Assembly (NCBI GenBank): GCA_934162425.1
Contig: CAKPIS010000003.1
Location: forward strand, 1-64,000
Direction of reading: 5' to 3'
Source of the DNA: an uncultured Bacilli bacterium
GTDB lineage: Bacteria > Bacillota_I > Bacilli_A > RF39 > UBA660
DNA length: 64,000 nt
Shown here: piece by piece, positions 7,779-17,240 of the stretch
How the letters are laid out: each line of letters opens with the position of its first letter
Position numbering within the stretch: the first letter of the stretch is position 1
The notes under the pieces: model-generated
What the model saw: only the letters and a program-made list of their open reading frames with translations
The model's database searches: none
Told to the model about the DNA's origin: nothing
Position numbers and translations under genes: made by a program

Positions 7779-10147
7779 TTATCTCTTAGGGTTGCTGGAA
7801 CTGTTTCAGTAACTTTTTTTATTATCTCATTAAATTTTTCCATAACTTCTTCTTCAGTTAAAGTTCTATTTTCTTCATTAAACGTCAATGAATATGCTAT
7901 TTGTTTTTCATCTTCTTCTACTTTATCACCAGTATAAACATCAAATACTTTTATGTCTTTAAGTAATCTTCCGCCAGCTTTTTTAATAACTTTTTCTACC
8001 ATCTCACAAGTAATATCCTTATTAACAATAAAAGCTACATCTTTTATAACCTCTGGATATTTAGGTGCTTCCTTAAATTTAAGAGGTTTAACTGGTTTCA
8101 TTAATTTAGTCATAGAAAGTTCACATACATATATTTCATCTTTATTTGTCATTGGATGAACTCTTCCAAATACACCAACTACTTCTCTATCTATTAATAC
8201 TTTAGCACTCATACCTGGATGGAAGTCATCATTTTCTAATACTTCATAGCTATATCTATTTTTAAAGCCTAGAAAATCTAAAAGGTTTTCTATAATACCT
8301 TTTACTAAATAGAAATTTGCCTTTACGTTATTGTTATTCCAACTATTTTGTACGTATTTACCACTCATTAGCATTGCAACTTTTGTATCTTCTTCATAGT
8401 TTGCATCATAAGTTTTAGCAATTTCATAAATATTAATGTCATCTACGTGACGCTTTTTATTATAAATGTAAGTATTCATAAGTGATGGAAGAATACTTGT
8501 TCTAATAACGGATTTATCGCTACTCATTGGGTTTGGTAAATATTTGTTTTCTTTATTTTCATATTTAAACTTTTTTGCCATTTCTTCTGATGTTAAAGTG
8601 TATGTTTTAACTTCATTAAGACCAAGTGATCTAAGTCTTTTAGAAATAGTTTTTCTAATTAAAACATCTCCGATATATCTACCTTGCCTTGTTTCACAAT
8701 TAGGTAGCGTTGAAACTAAGTTATGATATCCATATAATTTTCCTATCTCTTCTGCAATATCATTTACCCTTGGGTCAACGTCTAATCTTCTTGGAGGAAT
8801 AGTACATTTAAACTTTCCATCTTTATATTCATATGTAAAACCTAATCTATCAAGTTCCTTTTCCATATCACTATCAGAAATTCTTATTCCTAAAATGTCA
8901 TTTACTTCATCGCTCTTAAACTCTACTATTTTGGGTGTTTTATCTACTTTATCATGCATAACTATTCCACTTAATACTTCGCCAGAAGCATATTTTTCTA
9001 GTAATGAGCAAGCTCTATTTATAGCATCAAGCGTATATTCATAGTTTAAACCCTTACCATATCTTATCGATGCTTCACTTCTTAAATTTAGTTTACCTGA
9101 AGTATTTCTTATTTTGTAAGCATCAAATATTGCGCTTTCTATTAAAATGTTTTTAGTACCCGAATCAACATCAGTATTTTCTGCTCCCATAACACCTGCG
9201 ATTGCAACTGGTTTTACTCCATCTGTTATAACAATATCATTAGAAGTTAAAACTCTTTCCTTTCCATCAAGTGTCTTTATAGGTTCGTTATCATAAGCCA
9301 TTCTAACAAGTATTTTATCACCTAATTTATCTTTATCAAAAAAGTGAAGTGGTTGTCCATATTCAAGCATTACGTAATTAGATATATCAACAACGTTATT
9401 TATAGGTCTCATTCCAGCAGAAATTAGTCTTTTCTTAATGAAATCTGGTGACTCACCTATTTTTACGCCTCTTACCATTTTAGCAGTGTAATAAGGGCAA
9501 GCATCTGTTTTTACATCTAACTTAAAGTAGTCGTTAATGTTTTCTTTTATTTCGTGTAACTCTATAGATGGAAGTGTTACCTTTTTATTTAAAACTGATG
9601 CAACAATATAAGCAAAACCAATGTGGTAGAAACAATCATTATTACGGTGTTTATGAATATCAAGTTCATATACCGTATCATCTAATCCTAAATATGTTAG
9701 TGGATCTGTTCCCACTTTAGCATCACTTGCTAATTCAGTAATTCCCTTAGCATAAACCTCTTCTGTTTTTTCTTCTAGGCCTAACTCAAATAATGCGCAT
9801 ATCATGCCATTTGATTCTTCGCCTCTTATTTTTCCTTTTTTTATTTCAAAATTACCTGGTAAAACTGCACCTGGAAGAGCAACTATTACCTTTAATCCTT
9901 CTTTTACGTTTTTTGCACCACATACTATTTGTACTACGCTATTTCCAATATCTACCATGCATACATTTAAATGATCACTATCAGGGTGTTTATCTACCTT
10001 CTTTATTTGTCCTACTACTAAGTTATTAATTTTATTTGTAATAACTTTTTCAACGTTTACGCCGGATTTAGTTATTTTAACGGCTAATTCTTTTAAGTCT
10101 TCACCAATTATGTCAACATAATCAGAAACCCAGTTCATACTTATCAT
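7775..10147 (-). CDS. pheT: Phenylalanyl-tRNA synthetase beta subunit
   Basis: A 790-residue beta subunit of the (alpha-beta)2 enzyme that charges tRNA-Phe. Domain order is canonical: N-terminal helix and EMAP-type tRNA-binding OB domain (about 40-150, with VGQIKKVDKHPDSDHLNVC), B3/B4 editing region (RPINNVVDISNYVMLEYGQPLH), B5 domain, catalytic-like core, and a C-terminal ferredoxin-like anticodon-binding domain (KYPEVIKDVAFIV onwards). It starts 2 nt after pheS with a GGTGAA ribosome site inside the pheS end. It is regulated with pheS through the Phe T-box. Confidence 0.97.
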   Translation of the reverse strand: MISMNWVSDYVDIIGEDLKELAVKITKSGVNVEKVITNKINNLVVGQIKKVDKHPDSDHLNVCMVDIGNSVVQIVCGAKNVKEGLKVIVALPGAVLPGNFEIKKGKIRGEESNGMICALFELGLEEKTEEVYAKGITELASDAKVGTDPLTYLGLDDTVYELDIHKHRNNDCFYHIGFAYIVASVLNKKVTLPSIELHEIKENINDYFKLDVKTDACPYYTAKMVRGVKIGESPDFIKKRLISAGMRPINNVVDISNYVMLEYGQPLHFFDKDKLGDKILVRMAYDNEPIKTLDGKERVLTSNDIVITDGVKPVAIAGVMGAENTDVDSGTKNILIESAIFDAYKIRNTSGKLNLRSEASIRYGKGLNYEYTLDAINRACSLLEKYASGEVLSGIVMHDKVDKTPKIVEFKSDEVNDILGIRISDSDMEKELDRLGFTYEYKDGKFKCTIPPRRLDVDPRVNDIAEEIGKLYGYHNLVSTLPNCETRQGRYIGDVLIRKTISKRLRSLGLNEVKTYTLTSEEMAKKFKYENKENKYLPNPMSSDKSVIRTSILPSLMNTYIYNKKRHVDDINIYEIAKTYDANYEEDTKVAMLMSGKYVQNSWNNNNVKANFYLVKGIIENLLDFLGFKNRYSYEVLENDDFHPGMSAKVLIDREVVGVFGRVHPMTNKDEIYVCELSMTKLMKPVKPLKFKEAPKYPEVIKDVAFIVNKDITCEMVEKVIKKAGGRLLKDIKVFDVYTGDKVEEDEKQIAYSLTFNEENRTLTEEEVMEKFNEIIKKVTETVPATLRDN

Positions 10148-10149
10148 GT

Positions 10150-11196
10150 TTATTCACCAGCCCTTCTATCAAAGTTTTTAAGTTCTCTTAAATCAGTGTT
10201 GTAAAATGCTCTAATATCATTTATTCCGTATTTTAACATTGCAAGACGTTCTGCTCCAAATCCAAATGCAAATCCTTGCCATTTTTTAGGATCATATCCA
10301 CAGTCTTCTAATACCTTAGGATTTACCATACCAGCTCCAGATACAGTTATCCAACCTGTATTTTTGCATATTGGGCAACCCTTTCCGTGACAATTAAAGC
10401 AAGAAATATCAGTTTCTACAGAAGGTTCTGTAAATGGATAATAACTAGGTCTAAAGCGAGTTTTACAATCTTCTCCAAATAGTTTTTTAGCAATAACATC
10501 AAAAGTTCCTTTAAGATCTGATAAGCTTACCTTTTTATCTATTAAAAGTCCTTCTATTTGCATAAATTGATGTGAATGAGTTGCATCATCATCGTCTCTT
10601 CTATATGTTTTACCAGGACATATCATTCTAATTGGTTTTTCACCCTTGTTAGCAAGCATAACGCGTGCTTGCACAGGAGATGTTTGACTTCTTAAAAGCA
10701 GCTTATCATCTTCAACGTAAAAAGTATCTTGAGCATCACGTGCTGGATGATTTTTAGGAATGTTTAAAAGTTCAAAGTTATAGTGATCTTCTTCTATTTC
10801 AGGACCATCTACAACATCATATCCCATACTCATAAGTAAGTCTTCTACTTCTTCTATTATTCTTTCTAGAATGTTAGCAGATCCACTAGGAACTTTGGTT
10901 CCAGGAAGTGTAATATCTATTTTTTCACTTTCTAATTTTTTGTTTAAAGCATCTTTTTCTAACTTTTCTTTTATTTCATCTAAACTTTCAGTAACAAAGC
11001 TTCTTACTTCATTAACAAGCATTCCAAATTCCTTTTTTTGATCATTTGGAACATCCCTCATCATTTTAGAAAGTTCAGTTATCTTACCTTGTTTTCCTAA
11101 GTATTCTACTCTTACATCATTTAATATTTTGACAGAAGTAATACTAGAAATTTTTTCTTCATATTCTTTTTTTATAGCATTTACTTTATCCTTCAT
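10150..11196 (-). CDS. pheS: Phenylalanyl-tRNA synthetase alpha subunit
   Basis: A 348-residue catalytic subunit. It has an N-terminal coiled-coil (about 1-90) and class II catalytic motifs including LLRSQTSPVQAR (motif 2 area), a Cys cluster CFNCHGKGCPICKNTGW, and the C-terminal GFGAERLAML (motif 3). An upstream in-frame extension to 11265 would run back through the T-box terminator. The ATG at 11196 with AAGGAGG 10 nt upstream is the true start. First gene of the pheST operon. Confidence 0.97.
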   Translation of the reverse strand: MKDKVNAIKKEYEEKISSITSVKILNDVRVEYLGKQGKITELSKMMRDVPNDQKKEFGMLVNEVRSFVTESLDEIKEKLEKDALNKKLESEKIDITLPGTKVPSGSANILERIIEEVEDLLMSMGYDVVDGPEIEEDHYNFELLNIPKNHPARDAQDTFYVEDDKLLLRSQTSPVQARVMLANKGEKPIRMICPGKTYRRDDDDATHSHQFMQIEGLLIDKKVSLSDLKGTFDVIAKKLFGEDCKTRFRPSYYPFTEPSVETDISCFNCHGKGCPICKNTGWITVSGAGMVNPKVLEDCGYDPKKWQGFAFGFGAERLAMLKYGINDIRAFYNTDLRELKNFDRRAGE

Positions 11197-11213
11197 TTTT
11201 TTCTTCCTCCTTA

Positions 11214-11452
11214 AATATAAAAAAATCCATGAGACAAGGGCGAATAAACTTATCCGTGGTACCACCTTGTTTCATAGATTTACTATGCACTTAATTTCTT
11301 GTAACGTAAGATATACGTGATAACTTTATGGTTATCCAGCTCCAAAGCGAATTCATAAGATACTAATCTTTCCTGCTCTTGCACCATATAAGCAGTTCTC
11401 TTTAAAGTACTTTTCTTACTACTACTCTTTTTCATTGCCTTTTCTAAAAAGT
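11214..11452 (-). promoter_or_regulatory. T-box leader of pheST (Phe)
   Basis: The transcript between promoter and pheS contains a long stem I region with a GGTGCAAGAG apical element, a candidate UUC (Phe) specifier within GAATTCGC, the T-box core AAGGTGGTACCACGG, and an overlapping terminator ACAAGG...CCTTGT with an AATC...GGATT extension and T run just before the pheS ribosome site. Uncharged tRNA-Phe would stabilise the antiterminator. The specifier assignment is by position and is inference; the T-box core is clear. This and the adjoining promoters fill the gene-free 11197-11542 stretch. Confidence 0.88.
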
Positions 11453-11480
11453 ATTATAGCATATATTAAATCTTTGTCAA
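11453..11480 (-). promoter_or_regulatory. sigma-A promoter of pheST
   Basis: Minus-strand TTGACA (11475-11480), a 16-nt spacer ending in TGC, and TATAAT (11453-11458). Confidence 0.9.
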
Positions 11481-11490
11481 ATATATTTAT

Positions 11491-11519
11491 TTGACAAACC
11501 TCCTTTATAATTATAAAAT
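11491..11519 (+). promoter_or_regulatory. sigma-A promoter of the DUF3419-like gene
   Basis: TTGACA (11491-11496), a 17-nt spacer and TAAAAT (11514-11519); 24 nt further is the ATG at 11543. It diverges from the pheST promoter, with only 10 bp between the two -35 boxes. Confidence 0.65.
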
Positions 11520-11542
11520 AAAACATATAAGGAGATTTATAA

Positions 11543-12391
11543 ATGAAAAAGGAAGTAAAAGAAGGAAGCATATTATATGATGCTCATATGGCAACACAGT
11601 ATTTAAATTATGGATGTGATAAATTGTATGCTATATGTGAAAATTCATATGATAAGATATATCCATGGACAAATGAATGTTTATCTACATATTATGATTT
11701 ATACGATTTAGAAAATAAGAATGCATTAACTGTAACATCATCAGCAGATCATGCTATGCATGCCATATTAGCAGGATGCAAAAGCGTAGACTCATTTGAT
11801 AAAAATAAATTAAGCAAATACTATGCAGATCTTAAAATAGCTTTAATAAAAACTCTAACATATGATGAATTTATGAATTTTTATAAAGATAAAAGTTTCT
11901 TTGAAAATTTAGATTTGCAAACGTTATCTTACAACTTAAGTGATAATGCAAAAGAATTTTGGCAAGAATTTTATAATAATTCAAAAAGTAAAAGAAGATA
12001 TAAATTATTTAAAAATGATGGATATGTAGATCCAGTTAAAAGTGATATAAAATACTTAGATGAAGATCAGTATTATAAGTTAAAAAACAATTTATATGAT
12101 GATAATATTACATATTATGACTCTGATATAAGAACTTTAGAAAAAAATAAACTATACGATGTCATATTTCTTTCTAATATATTAGATTTTTATGGAACTA
12201 AAGAAAGAAAAAACATACTAAATATGTGTTCTAATATTCTAAATAAAGAAGGAATTATATATGTATATAACAAATTAAAATTATTTAGTAAAACAGAAAT
12301 TGATGAACTTATATTAGATAAAAAAATACTTACTAAAAAAATACCAAAATCAAATAAATATGAAAGTGTATTAGTATACAAAAAAAAATAA
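11543..12391 (+). CDS. DUF3419/BtaA-like SAM-dependent protein
   Basis: 282 residues. The N-terminal half carries TVTSSADHAMHAILAGCKSV followed by DKNKLSKYYADLKIALIKTL. This resembles the nucleotide-binding segment of DUF3419 proteins (BtaA-type 3-amino-3-carboxypropyl transferases): a glycine/alanine-rich loop, then an acidic residue and an 'ELK' helix. The C-terminal half has a Rossmann-like YDVIFLSNILDFYG strand and a terminal KEGIIYVYNKL strand. The first loop reads SADHA rather than the usual GxxxA. The ribosome site is AAGGAGA. Lipid headgroup transfer is only a family-based guess; it may be another SAM-dependent transferase. Confidence 0.5.
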   Translation: MKKEVKEGSILYDAHMATQYLNYGCDKLYAICENSYDKIYPWTNECLSTYYDLYDLENKNALTVTSSADHAMHAILAGCKSVDSFDKNKLSKYYADLKIALIKTLTYDEFMNFYKDKSFFENLDLQTLSYNLSDNAKEFWQEFYNNSKSKRRYKLFKNDGYVDPVKSDIKYLDEDQYYKLKNNLYDDNITYYDSDIRTLEKNKLYDVIFLSNILDFYGTKERKNILNMCSNILNKEGIIYVYNKLKLFSKTEIDELILDKKILTKKIPKSNKYESVLVYKKK

Positions 12392-12420
12392 TTTCTAAGA
12401 TTATTCTGAAATTATCTTTT
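12380..12420. terminator. Bidirectional terminator
   Basis: Hairpin ATAATTTC (12388-12395) / GAAATTAT (12408-12415) between convergent genes. Nine T follow on the minus strand; a shorter T tract (CTTTTTAATTTT) follows on the plus strand. Confidence 0.7.
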
Positions 12421-13072
12421 TAATTTTACTCACATTTCCAGCACTATCTACTATGCAAACATACATATAATCATTATATTCCTTAGAAAAAGTACTTTTC
12501 TTAACTTTATCTATTTCTTCATAATCAAAATTTTGTCCATCAACAGAATAACCAATTTTATCTAAAGAAACATTATCACTTGCAGTTATTATTATATGAT
12601 CATGAGACTTTCTAATACTTAATTTAGGCCTTTTCTTATCAATATTTAAACTTGTCTTAGAAGCATAACTTTGATAACCTTTTTCATTTTCTACTCTAAT
12701 ATAAAGTTTAGATTTAATATTTTTCTTAAAAGTTAATTTTGCTTTTACGCTTTTTCCCTTCTTAAACTTTTCAAAGGTTTTCCAATTTTTTAAATCATAA
12801 GAGAAATATAATCTATCTATAACATAATTACTTGATGCAAAAACAGTAATAGATACATCTTCATTAACTAACTTTTCACCACTTGAGTTAATAAGTAAAT
12901 TAATCTTAGGATAATTACCAACTAAAACCTCATCATCAAATTTATAAGTCATCCTATCTAAACTAGCTTTTAATTTATTAGTTACACCACTTTTATATAT
13001 ACCATAACTAGCTAACAAAGTAAGAGAAAACACTAATAATATAACAACAATATAAGTTCTAGCTTTTTTCAT
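12401..13072 (-). CDS. Membrane-anchored Ig-like extracytoplasmic protein
   Basis: 223 residues. A basic N-terminus and one transmembrane helix (about 5-26) are followed by beta-rich segments that read as two Ig-like or bacterial Big-type modules (about 55-145 and 148-223). The second module includes the pattern DNVSLDKIGYSVDGQNFDY and ends in YVCIVDSAGNVSKI, typical of 'response to damage/strain' Ig-like folds in Firmicute surface proteins. The ATG at 13072 is preferred over the GTG at 13084, which supplies the GTGAGG ribosome site. It lies 20 nt downstream of frr and may share its transcript. The function is not recognised. Confidence 0.6.
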   Translation of the reverse strand: MKKARTYIVVILLVFSLTLLASYGIYKSGVTNKLKASLDRMTYKFDDEVLVGNYPKINLLINSSGEKLVNEDVSITVFASSNYVIDRLYFSYDLKNWKTFEKFKKGKSVKAKLTFKKNIKSKLYIRVENEKGYQSYASKTSLNIDKKRPKLSIRKSHDHIIITASDNVSLDKIGYSVDGQNFDYEEIDKVKKSTFSKEYNDYMYVCIVDSAGNVSKIKKIISE

Positions 13073-13092
13073 AATTAACCTCACTTTTTATA

Positions 13093-13638
13093 CTATATTT
13101 CCATTAATTCATTTTCTTTCAATTTTAATTTTTCATCAACAATCTTATTATATTTATTAATTAAATCTTGAACATCTTCTTGTAATGACTTTTGATCATC
13201 TTCAGGTATTTCTAACCTTTTAATACTATTATTACTATCTTGTCTTATATTTCTTAAAGCTATTTTAGCTTCTTCAGCAACTTGTTTAGCTTCCTTTACA
13301 TACTCTTTTCTTCTTTCCTCATTTAACTCTGGTATAACAAGCATAATAGTTTCACCATTATTATTAGGAGTAAGCCCAATATTAGCCTCAAAAATGGCCT
13401 TTTCTATAGCACCAATACTATTTCTATCAAAAGGCTTAATAACTATTTTTCTAGCCTCTGGAACAGATATAGTAGCAAGCTGTATTAAAGGTGTTGGAGC
13501 TCCATAATACTCAGGCATAACCTTATCTAATATTCTAGGATTAGCACGACCAGCTCTAATATTTAAGAATTTATTTTCCATTGAACTAATAGCTTTTTCC
13601 ATCTTCTCTTCAGCTTCTAATAATATTTCATCATTCAT
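13093..13638 (-). CDS. frr: Ribosome recycling factor
   Basis: A 181-residue RRF that, with EF-G, splits post-termination ribosomes. Characteristic segments are LNIRAGRANPRILDKV, EYYGAPTPLIQLATISVPEAR, the invariant DRNSIGAIEKAI and a C-terminal helix-rich arm. The length matches the family. In most Firmicutes frr directly follows pyrH in the rpsB-tsf-pyrH-frr cluster; here it is separated from tsf by three accessory genes and pyrH is absent from the window. Confidence 0.97.
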   Translation of the reverse strand: MNDEILLEAEEKMEKAISSMENKFLNIRAGRANPRILDKVMPEYYGAPTPLIQLATISVPEARKIVIKPFDRNSIGAIEKAIFEANIGLTPNNNGETIMLVIPELNEERRKEYVKEAKQVAEEAKIALRNIRQDSNNSIKRLEIPEDDQKSLQEDVQDLINKYNKIVDEKLKLKENELMEI

Positions 13639-13673
13639 AACATATTCCTCTTTTCTATAGTAATATTATATAA

Positions 13674-13703
13674 TAAAAAAAGACTGCATTGCAAGTCCTT
13701 TTA
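13674..13703 (-). terminator. Intrinsic terminator upstream of frr
   Basis: Minus-strand hairpin AAGGACTTGCAATGCAGTCTT followed by a T run. It is 120-150 nt after the stop of the pilin-like gene and isolates frr from it. Confidence 0.75.
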
Positions 13704-13826
13704 TTCCTTTTTAAATTTAACTAATTTTCAGCCTATATATATTCAAATTTTTTATTCGTAGTAAATATTATAATATTATAAAATAATTAGAGAACATCTA
13801 TCAAATTATATAATTTTAATAGAAAA

Positions 13827-14714
13827 TTATTTTTCTTGTTTTAGCCACAATATTCTCCACCTATTTCTATTTTTATCAAGAGTCCAAGTACACGTTGTAT
13901 AACTTTCACAAGTGCATCCTACTTGACCTTCTTTAAGATATTTCGTTGAAGGAAAATAAAAATTATAACCATATTTTGTAGAATAATAATCAGTATTATT
14001 TTCCATATTCTCAACAGCAGGTAGTTCCATTACATCACCTTTTGATATAATATTATCATAATTTTTCAATCCATTTTTGAAATCATTTATATATTCTTCT
14101 TTAATTTTTATGCCTGTCATCTCATCTCCGTTCATTCCATAAAATTTCGTTGTTTCATTGCTATTCGCATCTTTATATGTAATATAACTAATTATTTTTA
14201 ACGATGCTGCATCTACTACTGTTAAGTTAGAATCATTTTTTGTAAGTTTATTGAAAAAATTAGAATTACCTGTTTCATTTGCTTTAACCTCACCATCAGA
14301 ATCTATTGTAGAACTTATGGTTTGTTTATCAATAAGACCAGCGTTATTAGGTTTAGATGTTGAAGTTAATGCTATACTAGAATAACTACCTATTCCTTTC
14401 ATACTAACACTATATTTATCATCATTAAGTTTAGTTACAAGAAGAACAATATTTTCTGCAGGAACATCATATGCAGCTGCACATTCAGTAGGATTTTTGC
14501 ATTCTACCTCTTCTGTATCTCCCCCTAAATCATTTAAAGCTATCTTATTACTTACATCTTTAAGTACTTTAGCATAAGTATCTTTAAATGCACCTTCTCT
14601 AGCTTTTCCTATGTATTTAACTACATTTGATACTACTATTGTTAGTATAATACCTAATATTACTATTACTGCTAATAATTCTATTAACGTAAAACCTTTA
14701 TTTTTCTTCTTCAT
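13827..14714 (-). CDS. Type IV pilin-like protein (class III signal)
   Basis: 295 residues. The N-terminus KKKNKG-FTLIELLAVIVILGIILTI is a canonical prepilin-peptidase site (cleavage after Gly, N-methylated Phe, Glu at +5) with the hydrophobic assembly helix. The globular part (about 40-295) is beta-rich and contains six Cys: CKNPTECAAA near residue 70 and a C-terminal CTCESYTTC...W. This suggests disulfides on the surface. No pilus ATPase, membrane platform or prepilin peptidase is found in the window, so its assembly machinery must be elsewhere. The ribosome site is AAGGAGTG. Confidence 0.8.
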   Translation of the reverse strand: MKKKNKGFTLIELLAVIVILGIILTIVVSNVVKYIGKAREGAFKDTYAKVLKDVSNKIALNDLGGDTEEVECKNPTECAAAYDVPAENIVLLVTKLNDDKYSVSMKGIGSYSSIALTSTSKPNNAGLIDKQTISSTIDSDGEVKANETGNSNFFNKLTKNDSNLTVVDAASLKIISYITYKDANSNETTKFYGMNGDEMTGIKIKEEYINDFKNGLKNYDNIISKGDVMELPAVENMENNTDYYSTKYGYNFYFPSTKYLKEGQVGCTCESYTTCTWTLDKNRNRWRILWLKQEK

Positions 14715-14804
14715 TATTAAACACTCCTTCTATATTTTAATAATAACATCTATATTTTACTTATTCAATATTAATATTATGTATTTTACAATTTTTTTAC
14801 AAAC

Positions 14805-14826
14805 AAAAAGGACTTAATGTCCCTTT
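14805..14826 (-). terminator. Intrinsic terminator
   Basis: Minus-strand AAAGGGAC-ATTAA-GTCCTTTTT, overlapping the stop of the gene at 14825. Confidence 0.8.
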
Positions 14827-16537
14827 AGTAAGTAACTCCACCCCATTCTACTATAGTAAAGCCACTTCTTTTAAATTTAGTAAATGTTTGTGGTTTAATA
14901 TTAATTTTCTTATTTACTTTCTTAACATGTATTGCTATTCTAAGCTGTGCATCTGGTTTTGGATTAACATATAGTTTATTATATTTATCTCTTTCTTGTG
15001 TTAATTCAAAGTATACTAAACTCTTATTATTTTTTTCAAGTATTGGTAACCAATACATTATAAATTCATTAGCTTCTCTTTCATTTAACCCTATATTATC
15101 TAATTTTTCTTCTAAAAATTTTAATGCATTATCTTTTGTAACAAAAAATCCTGTATCAAATGATACTTTATTACTTCCAGCTTCTTCCCAGTATAGTCCA
15201 TAATAATATCTTCCATTATTATCATGTAAATCACCATTTTTATTTGCTATAACTTCCCATTTTTTATTAAATTTAGGGTATGTTGTAGTTAATAAATCTG
15301 GTTTTTCAAAAGAAACTGTAACTTTAGTATTATCTTCTTTAGGATATAAATAAAGTACTGGTTTAGCATAACCACCTATATAGGTAGCTATTTTTCCTGA
15401 CTCTTTTGTTTCTGGAATATAATAATATTCATATCCAAAATCATATCCATTTTCACTATAACCTATATCTTTTTGTATTTCATCTGATAAATCTTTCATT
15501 TGAACTGATGGATCTTGTACAACTACATATATACCTTCTTTTTTATTTTGTTCATACCAACCAGATAATAGAGAATGAACAGTCATATCATCTGTTATTT
15601 TAACTAGTTTTGATAATTCTTTTTCATTTCTATCTAATACTTTTAGATATTTATCATTATCAACTACTGTAATATATCCTTTAGCTATAGATACAACATC
15701 ATTGTACTGTCTTCCTTCTTCTATTTTATTATCATTATAATTATATTTATATATTTTATTATTTGAGCTATATATTAAGCTTCCATCATCATAAAATTCA
15801 TAATTTTCAAAAGTTCTATCATGAGTAATATAATTACCATCATCAACCACATCAGAATCAGTAATAAATGTAATAACATCCAGTGCTTGATTAACAAAAC
15901 CAATTGAATCTAGATTTTCTGTACCAATTGTAAATGAATAATATTTATAATTTCCTTTTTTATATGGATTGATTGTTAAATCACCCATTCCAATATTATA
16001 TTGTTCTTTCTTTAAAAAGTTTACTTTATCTTTATACTCTCCAAAGTTAATTTTTTTTGCTTTATTTGTTACAAAATTATAAATAACATAATCACCATCT
16101 AAAAATCCAACTGTATCTATTTCGCTACTGCTTATATAATTAGTAATTAACATACAATCTTCACTAGAACATTTATATGTTCCAACGTTATTATATATAG
16201 CACTAGGATTACTTTTCTTTGTTTCTTCATAATTACTTGTAATATATAAGTTTTCTTCTGATGTATCATATTTATATGTGTATATATCAATTGTTTTAGC
16301 AGTACCTTTAGGTTCATACCATCCTTCATTTTCTTTATTTATTACTTCTTTTTGTTTATTATTCTCTTTATTTTTATTATCTTTTTCTTTAATTTTAATA
16401 ATACCTTTATCATTTAATATATAAACTACCAAACCTATTATAATAATAAATAATATTAATACTACTACTTTAAATATATTTCTTTTCTTTATAGTTTCAT
16501 TACTTGGTCTACCTACACTATTTTTAAACATAACCAT
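14825..16537 (-). CDS. GRPSN-tagged surface protein with a 'LYLYP' C-terminal domain
   Basis: 570 residues. The tag (FKNSVGRPSNETIKKRNIFK) and transmembrane helix (about 24-43) match the GRPSN family, followed by a Lys/Asn/Glu linker. The middle (about 70-390) has repeated beta-strand pairs and reads like a propeller or WD-like surface domain (IYKYNYNDNKIEEGRQYNDV). The last ~180 residues (AKPVLYLYPKEDNTKVTV to GFTIVEWGGVTY) match, from memory, a conserved domain of unannotated Firmicute secreted proteins. It includes GLNEREANEFIMYWLPILE. No catalytic motif is identified. Start: ATG after GGAGAAGATA. Confidence 0.72.
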   Translation of the reverse strand: MVMFKNSVGRPSNETIKKRNIFKVVVLILFIIIIGLVVYILNDKGIIKIKEKDNKNKENNKQKEVINKENEGWYEPKGTAKTIDIYTYKYDTSEENLYITSNYEETKKSNPSAIYNNVGTYKCSSEDCMLITNYISSSEIDTVGFLDGDYVIYNFVTNKAKKINFGEYKDKVNFLKKEQYNIGMGDLTINPYKKGNYKYYSFTIGTENLDSIGFVNQALDVITFITDSDVVDDGNYITHDRTFENYEFYDDGSLIYSSNNKIYKYNYNDNKIEEGRQYNDVVSIAKGYITVVDNDKYLKVLDRNEKELSKLVKITDDMTVHSLLSGWYEQNKKEGIYVVVQDPSVQMKDLSDEIQKDIGYSENGYDFGYEYYYIPETKESGKIATYIGGYAKPVLYLYPKEDNTKVTVSFEKPDLLTTTYPKFNKKWEVIANKNGDLHDNNGRYYYGLYWEEAGSNKVSFDTGFFVTKDNALKFLEEKLDNIGLNEREANEFIMYWLPILEKNNKSLVYFELTQERDKYNKLYVNPKPDAQLRIAIHVKKVNKKINIKPQTFTKFKRSGFTIVEWGGVTY

Positions 16538-16663
16538 TATCTTCTCCTTTCAATTTTCTTTTTTTAAATATAAACAAGTGCTTATATACTACCTGCAAAC
16601 ATTCCTCCTATTCTATAATTTAATTATATAGGATGATTACTTTCTTTGCAAGTTTTTTTATGG

Positions 16664-16692
16664 CAAAAAAGAGCCTATTATTTAGACTCTTC
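16664..16692 (-). terminator. Intrinsic terminator
   Basis: Minus-strand AAGAGTC-loop-GGCTCTTTTTT, overlapping the end of the lipoprotein gene. Confidence 0.75.
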
Positions 16693-17238
16693 ATATATTA
16701 AGTTAAAATCTTCTATAAGTTCACTTTTTATACTATCTTTATCACTTTTTTCTTCATCTATAGTATAAGTTTTTTCTACAATACCATTTTTAACAAATAC
16801 TATAATAGGTGCACTTATATTATTTTCCTCTTTTTTTTCTTCCAAATTATCACTATAATCTTCATCTTTAAAATCTAGTAATTTAATTAAATCTTTATAT
16901 TCCTGAGTATTATTTTGCATCATATCTTTAATATTGTAATAAGATATTTCTTCTAATTCTTTTTCTTTTGATATACCATCAAGTAAAGATGCAGTTAAAT
17001 CACAATATTTACAAGTTGGATACGCTAAGAAAATAACACCTGTACCATTTTCTATCTTATCTATTAAATTATCATAAGTATAATATTCAAAAACATTATC
17101 TTGACTAACTAAAGGATATTCTTTACTAAATTTTAAAGCATCAGTATTTATATCATCATCAACTTTTGTTACTTCTACAGAACTACATCCAGTAATTAAC
17201 AAAAAAGTTAGCAATAACAAAACCACTAACTTTTTCAT
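16678..17238 (-). CDS. Thioredoxin-like lipoprotein
   Basis: 186 residues. The lipoprotein signal peptide ends in LITGC (lipidated Cys18). The mature part has a thioredoxin-fold core with the redox motif CKYC (Cys76, Cys79) in VIFLAYPTCKYCDLTASLL and a later cis-Pro-like segment (NNISAPIIVFVKNG). It is probably an extracytoplasmic thiol-disulfide oxidoreductase, with an acidic Glu/Lys-rich insertion (about 120-140). The start follows the tsf stop by 2 nt, so it rides on the rpsB-tsf transcript. Its substrates could include the Cys-rich surface proteins of this window; that is inference. Confidence 0.78.
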   Translation of the reverse strand: MKKLVVLLLLTFLLITGCSSVEVTKVDDDINTDALKFSKEYPLVSQDNVFEYYTYDNLIDKIENGTGVIFLAYPTCKYCDLTASLLDGISKEKELEEISYYNIKDMMQNNTQEYKDLIKLLDFKDEDYSDNLEEKKEENNISAPIIVFVKNGIVEKTYTIDEEKSDKDSIKSELIEDFNLIYEESK

Positions 17239-17240
17239 AA

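Noticed and set aside
11197..11265. N-terminal extension of PheS (start at 11265)
   Set aside because: It would be translated from the T-box terminator; the proper ribosome site lies before 11196.
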